This document shows, piece by piece, positions 27,025 to 33,232 of a stretch of DNA of 33,232 bases (position 1 is the first letter of the stretch; every line of letters starts with the position of its first letter). The stretch is from Gammaproteobacteria bacterium (lineage in GTDB: Bacteria; Pseudomonadota; Gammaproteobacteria; Pseudomonadales; Pseudomonadaceae), in contig CAJCIO010000005.1 in assembly GCA_903970465.1 (NCBI GenBank), positions 1 through 33,232 on the forward strand, given 5' to 3'. The notes under the pieces are model-generated. The model worked only from the letters and a program-made list of their open reading frames with translations, did not search any database and was not told the DNA's origin. A program made the translations under genes and the position numbers.

Positions 27025-27998
27025 CAAATGACTCCGGCACGCAGCAAGTCGTGCATGTTCAGGGCACCGATCGGGCGATTGTCTTCATCGATCACGGTCA
27101 GGGCGCCGATTTTATGGTCTTCCATGATTTTCAGCGCTTCGGCGGCGAGCATCTCGGGCCGGGCGGTCTTGCCACGGGGGGTCATGACGTCGTCGATCAG
27201 CGCAGTGCGCAGGTCGATCTCGCGGTCCAGGGTTCGGCGCAGATCGCCGTCGGTGAAGATCCCCGCCAGGCGCCCGTCGCTCTCCAGCACCACCGTCATG
27301 CCCAGGCCTTTGAGGGTCATTTCCATCAGCGCCAGTTTCAGCGAAGTACCGCGCTGAACCCGGGGCAGGTCGCTGCCCGCATGCATGACGTTTTCGACCT
27401 TTAATAGCAGCCGTCGACCCAAGGCGCCACCGGGATGAGAAAAAGCGAAGTCCTCGGCGGTAAAGCCGCGCGCCTCGAGCAGGGCGATGGACAGGGCGTC
27501 GCCCATCACCAGTGCGGCAGTGGTCGAGGAGGTCGGGGCCAGGTTGAGCGGGCAGGCTTCCTGAGCCACACGCACATCGAGATTGACCTCGGCGGTCTTG
27601 GCCAGCGTCGATTCGGGGTTGCCGGTCACGCTGATCAGCTTGATGCCCAGACGTTTGATCAGGGGTAGCAGGGTGACGATCTCGGCGGTGGTGCCAGAGT
27701 TGGACAGAGCCAGAATGATGTCATCGCGGGTGATCATGCCCATGTCGCCGTGGCTGGCTTCAGCCGGGTGCACGAAAAACGCCGGCGTGCCAGTGCTGGC
27801 CAGGGTGGCTGCGATCTTCTTGCCGACATGCCCGGATTTGCCCATGCCCAGCACCACGACCCGACCCTTGCTGCTCAGGATCATCTCGCAGGCGCGCACG
27901 AAATCGGCGTCGATATGGGCCAGCAGGCCCTCGACCGCTTCGATTTCATAGCGGATGGTGCGCTGGGCGGATTGGATCAGTTCGTTGGCCTGAGTCAT
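27024..27998 (-). CDS. kdsD: Arabinose-5-phosphate isomerase
   Basis: Converts ribulose-5-phosphate to arabinose-5-phosphate, the first step to Kdo. An SIS sugar-isomerase domain (about 40-180: GKSGHVGKKIAATLASTGTPAFFVHPAEASHGDMGMI, ALSNSGTTAEIVTLLPLIKRLG) is followed by two CBS domains (about 205-324). The ATG at 27998 (MTQANELIQSAQRTIRYE) gives the usual 324 residues; an upstream extension in frame crosses the promoter region and is discarded. It is the first gene of the kdsDC-lptCAB unit and faces mlaF. Confidence 0.95.
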   Translation of the reverse strand: MTQANELIQSAQRTIRYEIEAVEGLLAHIDADFVRACEMILSSKGRVVVLGMGKSGHVGKKIAATLASTGTPAFFVHPAEASHGDMGMITRDDIILALSNSGTTAEIVTLLPLIKRLGIKLISVTGNPESTLAKTAEVNLDVRVAQEACPLNLAPTSSTTAALVMGDALSIALLEARGFTAEDFAFSHPGGALGRRLLLKVENVMHAGSDLPRVQRGTSLKLALMEMTLKGLGMTVVLESDGRLAGIFTDGDLRRTLDREIDLRTALIDDVMTPRGKTARPEMLAAEALKIMEDHKIGALTVIDEDNRPIGALNMHDLLRAGVI

Positions 27999-28032
27999 GT
28001 CGAAAATCGGAATGCCTGATGAAAAGGCGGCG

Positions 28033-28061
28033 ATTATAGCGGTAATACGTGAAACCCTCAC
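28033..28061 (-). promoter_or_regulatory. Putative promoter of kdsD
   Basis: On the minus strand a perfect TATAAT occupies 28033-28038. The -35 position at 17-base spacing (28056-28061) reads GTGAGG, a weak match. It would give a leader of about 30 bases before the kdsD ATG. Confidence 0.4.
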
Positions 28062-28112
28062 GCGCGATCATAACTTTCATGCATTTGGAGAAAGTCTGTT
28101 GCGTTTCGAGCT

Positions 28113-28141
28113 TTGGCCGTCTGTGTCTGCGGTGATATAGT
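28113..28141 (+). promoter_or_regulatory. Putative sigma-70 promoter of the mla operon
   Basis: TTGGCC (28113-28118), a 17-base spacer and TATAGT (28136-28141) with a TGA-type extended -10 immediately before it. The leader would be about 80 bases to the mlaF start. It is arranged back to back with the kdsD promoter. Confidence 0.5.
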
Positions 28142-28228
28142 TCGCCGCCTGTTCGGCCATCTCGGTCCTCGTATGGCACTTTTGCGTCCATGCGCACGAG
28201 CAAGAGGCTGCATCGAAAGGAGTTTCAA

Positions 28229-29038
28229 TTGAGTGCCGATAACGCCTACGCGGTCGAATTGAAGGGCGTGTCCTTCAAGCGAGGATCGCGCAGCATTTTC
28301 AACAACGTCGATATTCGTATTCCCAAGGGCAAGGTGACCGGCATCATGGGGCCGTCCGGTTGCGGCAAGACCACCCTCCTGAGATTGATGGGCGCGCAGT
28401 TGCGGCCATCCACCGGCGAGGTCTGGGTCAATGGCCAGAACCTGCCCAAGCTGTCGCGCAGCGATTTGTTCGATGCCCGCAAGCACATGGGCGTACTGTT
28501 TCAGAGTGGCGCGCTGTTCACCGATCTGGATGTCTTCGAAAACGTCGCCTTCCCGCTGCGGGTGCATACCGAGCTGCCCGAAGAGATGATCCGCGACATC
28601 GTCCTCATGAAGCTGCAGGCTGTTGGCTTGCGCGGTGCCGTGGAATTGATGCCTGACGAACTGTCCGGCGGCATGAAGCGTCGCGTGGCGCTGGCCCGGG
28701 CGATCGCCATGGATCCACAGATCCTCATGTACGACGAACCTTTCGTAGGCCAGGACCCGATCGCCATGGGCGTGCTCGTGCGGCTTATCCGCCTGCTCAA
28801 TGATGCCCTGGGCATCACCAGCGTGGTCGTCTCCCACGACCTGGCCGAGACCGCCAGCATCGCGGACTACATCTATGTGGTCGGTGACGGTCAGGTGCTG
28901 GGGCAGGGGACGCCGACAGAGCTCATGGGCTCCGATAACCCGCGCATTCGCCAATTCATGAAAGGGGACCCCGACGGTCCCGTGCCCTTCCACTTTCCTG
29001 CGCCGGCTCTCGACGCTGATTTCCTGGGGAAGCGCTGA
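28229..29038 (+). CDS. mlaF: Phospholipid ABC transporter ATP-binding protein MlaF
   Basis: ATPase of the MlaFEDB complex, which keeps the outer-membrane leaflet asymmetric by moving phospholipid between envelope membranes. Walker [10 protein letters not shown] spans residues 41-49, the signature LSGGM 145-149, and Walker B ILMYDEP with Glu170 follows. I use the TTG at 28229 because AAAGGAG lies seven bases upstream and the product [19 protein letters not shown] matches the family start. An earlier ATG (28190) would add 13 unrelated residues. The 269 residues are full length, and the stop overlaps the mlaE start. Confidence 0.95.
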   Translation: MSADNAYAVELKGVSFKRGSRSIFNNVDIRIPKGKVTGIMGPSGCGKTTLLRLMGAQLRPSTGEVWVNGQNLPKLSRSDLFDARKHMGVLFQSGALFTDLDVFENVAFPLRVHTELPEEMIRDIVLMKLQAVGLRGAVELMPDELSGGMKRRVALARAIAMDPQILMYDEPFVGQDPIAMGVLVRLIRLLNDALGITSVVVSHDLAETASIADYIYVVGDGQVLGQGTPTELMGSDNPRIRQFMKGDPDGPVPFHFPAPALDADFLGKR

Positions 29039-29835
29039 TGCGTCGCAAGACATTGACCGACCGCGTGGCCCTGTTTGGCCATTCCGCCATCGAGGCCGTG
29101 GCCATTCTGGGGCGTTCGACGCTCTTTCTGTTTCATGCTCTGTTCGGCCGCAGCACCAGTGGCGGCGGTTTTCAGCTACTGGTCAAGCAACTGTATTCAG
29201 TCGGTGTGATGTCCCTGGCCATCGTCGTGGTGTCCGGGATGTTCATCGGTATGGTGCTGGCGTTGCAGGGTTTCAGCATCCTGAGCAAGTACGGGTCCGC
29301 GCAAGCCACGGGGCAAATGGTTGCCCTGACCCTGCTGCGCGAACTGGGGCCGGTGGTCACCGCGCTGCTGTTCGCCGGCCGGGCTGGCTCGGCATTGACC
29401 GCCGAGATCGGCAACATGAAGTCGACCGAGCAGCTCTCGAGCCTTGAGATGATCGGTGTCGACCCGCTCAAACATATTGCCGCGCCGCGCCTCTGGGCCG
29501 GTTTCGTCTCGTTGCCGGTGCTCGCGCTGATCTTCAGCGTGGTCGGTATCTGGGGTGGCTCGTGGGTCGCGATCGAATGGCTGGGCGTGTATTCCGGTTC
29601 GTTCTGGGCCAACATGCAAAACAGCGTGACCTTCAACACCGATGTTCTCAACGGCGTGATCAAAAGCGTTGTTTTTGCCTTTGTAGTGACCTGGATCGCC
29701 GTGTTCCAAGGGTATGACTGCGAGCCCACGTCCGAGGGCATCAGCCGTGCCACGACCAAGACCGTTGTCTACGCCTCGTTGGCCGTGCTCGGCCTGGATT
29801 TCATTCTGACCGCTTTGATGTTTGGAGATTTCTGA
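29038..29835 (+). CDS. mlaE: Phospholipid ABC transporter permease MlaE
   Basis: Integral membrane permease of 265 residues with about five hydrophobic segments and the conserved MlaE core: [42 protein letters not shown] and [25 protein letters not shown]. The start overlaps the mlaF stop in an ATGA-type junction. It forms the transmembrane path on which the MlaD hexamer sits. Confidence 0.96.
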   Translation: MRRKTLTDRVALFGHSAIEAVAILGRSTLFLFHALFGRSTSGGGFQLLVKQLYSVGVMSLAIVVVSGMFIGMVLALQGFSILSKYGSAQATGQMVALTLLRELGPVVTALLFAGRAGSALTAEIGNMKSTEQLSSLEMIGVDPLKHIAAPRLWAGFVSLPVLALIFSVVGIWGGSWVAIEWLGVYSGSFWANMQNSVTFNTDVLNGVIKSVVFAFVVTWIAVFQGYDCEPTSEGISRATTKTVVYASLAVLGLDFILTALMFGDF

Positions 29836-30311
29836 TGCAAAACCGCACCCTGGAAGTCGGTGTCGGCCTGTTTTTACTGGCCGGGATCCTGGCTCTGCTC
29901 TTGTTGGCCTTGCGCGTCAGCGGTCTTGCAGCCACTCCGTCCGCCGACACCTATAAACTTTATGCTTATTTCGACAATATCGCCGGTTTGACGGTCAGAG
30001 CCAAGGTGAGCATGGCCGGTGTCACCATCGGCAAGGTCACGGCGATCGATCTGGATCGCGATAACTTCACTGGCCGAGTGACCATGCAAATTGACAAGAA
30101 GGTCGACAACCTGCCGATCGACTCCACCGCATCGATCCTGACGGCTGGCCTGCTGGGCGAGAAATACGTCGGTATCAGTGTGGGGGGCGACGACAAGCTG
30201 CTCGCCAACGGCGGCACGATCCACGATACCCAGTCCTCGTTGGTACTGGAGGACCTGATCGGCAAATTCTTGCTCAATAGCGTGGGCAAAGACGCCAAAG
30301 ACGCCAAATGA
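29835..30311 (+). CDS. mlaD: Phospholipid-binding MCE-domain protein MlaD
   Basis: A 158-residue protein with one N-terminal membrane anchor (LEVGVGLFLLAGILALLLLAL) and one MCE domain, from about YAYFDNIAGLTVRAKVSMAGVTIGKV to GLLGEKYVGISVGG. MCE subunits form a hexameric ring with a hydrophobic pore that hands lipids to MlaC. The start overlaps the mlaE stop (TGATG). The C-terminal tail, with KDAKDAK, is short. Confidence 0.96.
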   Translation: MQNRTLEVGVGLFLLAGILALLLLALRVSGLAATPSADTYKLYAYFDNIAGLTVRAKVSMAGVTIGKVTAIDLDRDNFTGRVTMQIDKKVDNLPIDSTASILTAGLLGEKYVGISVGGDDKLLANGGTIHDTQSSLVLEDLIGKFLLNSVGKDAKDAK

Positions 30312-30322
30312 GGAGTGGTTCA

Positions 30323-30976
30323 ATGATTTCGACTTTGCGACGCGGCCTGCTGGTCCTGCTGGCGGCCCTGCCGATGTTTGCCAACGCGGCTCCCAGCGTT
30401 TCGGCTCATGATCTGGTACAAAACACCACGCACGACCTACTGGGCGACCTGGCTACCAATCGTGCGCAATACAAGTCCAACCCGCAGGCCTTCTACGATG
30501 CGCTCAACCGTATCGTCGGGCCGGTCGTGGACGCCGAGGGCATCTCCAAGAGCGTGATGACCGTCAAGTACTCGCGCAAAGCGACGCCTGAGCAAATGGC
30601 GCGCTTCCAGGAGAACTTCAAGCGCGGCCTGTTTCAGTTCTATGGCAATGCGTTGCTCGATTACAACGACCAAGGCATCACCGTTGCGCCACCCAAAGAC
30701 GAAAGTGGCGACCGCACCAGTGTCGATATGACCGTCAAGGGCAGCAATGGCGCAGTCTATCCCGTGTCCTACACCCTCGAGAAAATCAACGGCGAGTGGA
30801 AAGTGCGCAACGTGGTGCTCAATGGCATCAACGTCGGCAAGCTGTTCCGTGATCAGTTCGCCGATGCCATGCAGCAGAACGGCAACGACCTGGACAAGAC
30901 CATCAATGGTTGGGCTGGCGAAGTCGCCAAGGCCAAGCAGACCACCGACAGCGCTGCTCCGGCGCCAGCCCAATGA
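30323..30976 (+). CDS. mlaC: Periplasmic phospholipid carrier MlaC
   Basis: Soluble lipid shuttle of 217 residues between the MlaA complex and MlaFEDB. The signal peptide (STLRRGLLVLLAALPMFANA) is clear. Conserved parts are FKRGLFQFYGNALLDYN, the VSYTLEKINGEWKVRNVVLNGINVGKLFRDQF segment and an Ala/Pro-rich tail. ATG at 30323 follows AGGAG. The stop overlaps mlaB by four bases. Confidence 0.95.
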   Translation: MISTLRRGLLVLLAALPMFANAAPSVSAHDLVQNTTHDLLGDLATNRAQYKSNPQAFYDALNRIVGPVVDAEGISKSVMTVKYSRKATPEQMARFQENFKRGLFQFYGNALLDYNDQGITVAPPKDESGDRTSVDMTVKGSNGAVYPVSYTLEKINGEWKVRNVVLNGINVGKLFRDQFADAMQQNGNDLDKTINGWAGEVAKAKQTTDSAAPAPAQ

Positions 30977-31275
30977 CCGCCAGTGTCAGCCTGCAAGACA
31001 CCGGCGTGCTCGCGCTTGCCGGTGTACTGGACTATCGCTCCGGGCCGGCCCTGCGTGAACAGGGCCGCAAGCTGATCGCCAGCAGCAGCGCCGATCCGCT
31101 GATCGTCGACTGCACGGCGGTGGAGAAGGCCAACAGTGTCGGCGTATCGTTGCTGTTGGGGTTCACCCGTGACGCCAGAGCCGGGGGCAAGACGCTTGTA
31201 GTCCGTGGCTTGCCGAACGACATGGCACAGATTGCCGAAGTATCCGGGATCAGCGCACTGCTGGTCCGTGACTGA
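30973..31275 (+). CDS. mlaB: STAS-domain protein MlaB
   Basis: A 100-residue STAS-domain protein that binds MlaF and supports assembly and activity of the transporter. The conserved core LIVDCTAVEKANSVGVSLLLGFTRDARAGGKTLVVRGLP is present, with a Ser in the ANSVG loop. The ATGA overlap with mlaC indicates coupled translation. A 116-base gap follows before ibaG. Confidence 0.92.
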   Translation: MTASVSLQDTGVLALAGVLDYRSGPALREQGRKLIASSSADPLIVDCTAVEKANSVGVSLLLGFTRDARAGGKTLVVRGLPNDMAQIAEVSGISALLVRD

Positions 31276-31391
31276 CAACGCCATCAGCGTCATCGCCCTC
31301 CGTCAGAGTCCTCCTATCCGGGTTCGCAGGCGCGGGGCTTTTTTTGTATGATGGCCGACCCGCGCGCACAGGGCGCCGATTGAGGTTGAGC

Positions 31392-32919
<1,528 letters not shown>

Positions 32920-32926
32920 TGCTTCC

Positions 32927-32944
32927 GGGCGCAGGGATGCGCCC
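32927..32944 (+). repeat. Hairpin between murA and hisG
   Basis: GGGCGCA (32927-32933) and TGCGCCC (32938-32944) form a perfect 7-base-pair stem with loop GGGA. It begins eight bases after the murA stop. There is no T-run, so it is more likely a processing or stability element than a terminator. Confidence 0.6.
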
Positions 32945-32987
32945 CATGGGGTTATTGCCGAATAAATTATAAGGATCGATGTTTTCC

Positions 32988-33232
32988 ATGTTGACCATCG
33001 CGCTGTCCAAGGGCCGCATCCTCGACGACACTCTGCCGCTGCTGGCTGCAGCGGGTATCGTGCCGACCGAGAATCCGGACAAAAGCCGCAAACTGATCAT
33101 CCCGACCACGCAGGACGATGTACGCCTGCTGATCGTGCGGGCCACGGACGTTCCGACCTATGTCGAGCACGGCGCCGCCGACCTCGGTGTGGCGGGCAAG
33201 GATGTGCTCATGGAGTACGGCGGCCAGGGCCT
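32988..33232 (+). CDS. hisG: ATP phosphoribosyltransferase (short form), 3' end cut by window edge
   Basis: First enzyme of histidine synthesis, which condenses ATP with PRPP. The visible N-terminus [19 protein letters not shown] followed by [31 protein letters not shown] is characteristic of HisG. The beginning resembles the short HisG form, which works with HisZ; the end is outside the window, so this cannot be confirmed. ATG at 32988 matches the family start. Another in-frame ATG at 32979 lies closer to AAGGA and would add three residues. Confidence 0.93.
   Translation, partial: MLTIALSKGRILDDTLPLLAAAGIVPTENPDKSRKLIIPTTQDDVRLLIVRATDVPTYVEHGAADLGVAGKDVLMEYGGQG

Noticed and set aside
28058..29053. 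A 331-codon minus-strand frame opposite mlaF
   Set aside because: mlaF carries intact Walker and signature motifs on the plus strand; the minus frame is its shadow.

Overview
This window is a stretch of core chromosome from a Pseudomonas species. The proteins are of pseudomonad type throughout. As I recall it, the gene order matches the P. aeruginosa block PA4485 to PA4449: gatCAB, mreBCD-maf-rng-yhdP-nitrilase-tldD, yjgA, pmbA, the sodA locus, the PTS-Ntr/rpoN cluster, lpt/kds, mla, ibaG-murA-hisG. Base composition looks uniformly GC-rich. I see no rRNA, tRNA, CRISPR array, prophage, insertion sequence or integron. The two genes at the edges, a CaCA-family antiporter and hisG, are cut by the window.

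Layout. Positions 1-4692 lie on the minus strand: gatC-gatA-gatB (amidation of mischarged Glu-tRNA-Gln / Asp-tRNA-Asn), a small RlpA-like lipoprotein, then a CaCA antiporter with unusual ion-site residues. A divergent intergenic region (4693-4896) leads into the plus-strand run 4897-18559: mreB, mreC, mreD (rod shape), maf, rng (RNase G), yhdP (AsmA-like envelope protein), a nitrilase-family amidase, tldD and pmbA. The only gene against this run is darP/yjgA on the minus strand between tldD and pmbA. Positions 18560-20889 hold a terminator, a Fur box, a small iron/oxidative-stress locus (a TPR-like orfX, Mn-type sodA and a ZIP metal transporter) and an apparent deletion scar where fagA and fumC sit in P. 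aeruginosa.

Positions 20972-27998 are again minus strand and read from high to low coordinates as kdsD-kdsC-lptC-lptA-lptB, then rpoN-hpf-ptsN-rapZ-ptsO. They join Kdo synthesis, LPS export, sigma-54, ribosome hibernation and the nitrogen-related phosphotransferase branch. Divergent promoters at about 28033-28141 separate this from the plus-strand mlaFEDCB operon (phospholipid retrograde transport), followed by ibaG, murA and hisG. The envelope theme is strong: shape, LPS, lipid asymmetry and peptidoglycan precursor synthesis are all here.

Most of the window is ordinary housekeeping DNA and I do not see a wholly new system. The items most worth a second look are: (i) the 338-base interval upstream of orfX-sodA, which seems to keep the Fur box and the start of fagA but has lost fumC; (ii) mreC, which has no ATG/GTG/TTG start where one is needed and probably begins at ATT; (iii) the CaCA antiporter, whose first alpha-repeat has lost the usual acidic residue and whose start is also non-standard; (iv) several different palindromic REP-type elements and hairpins between genes.
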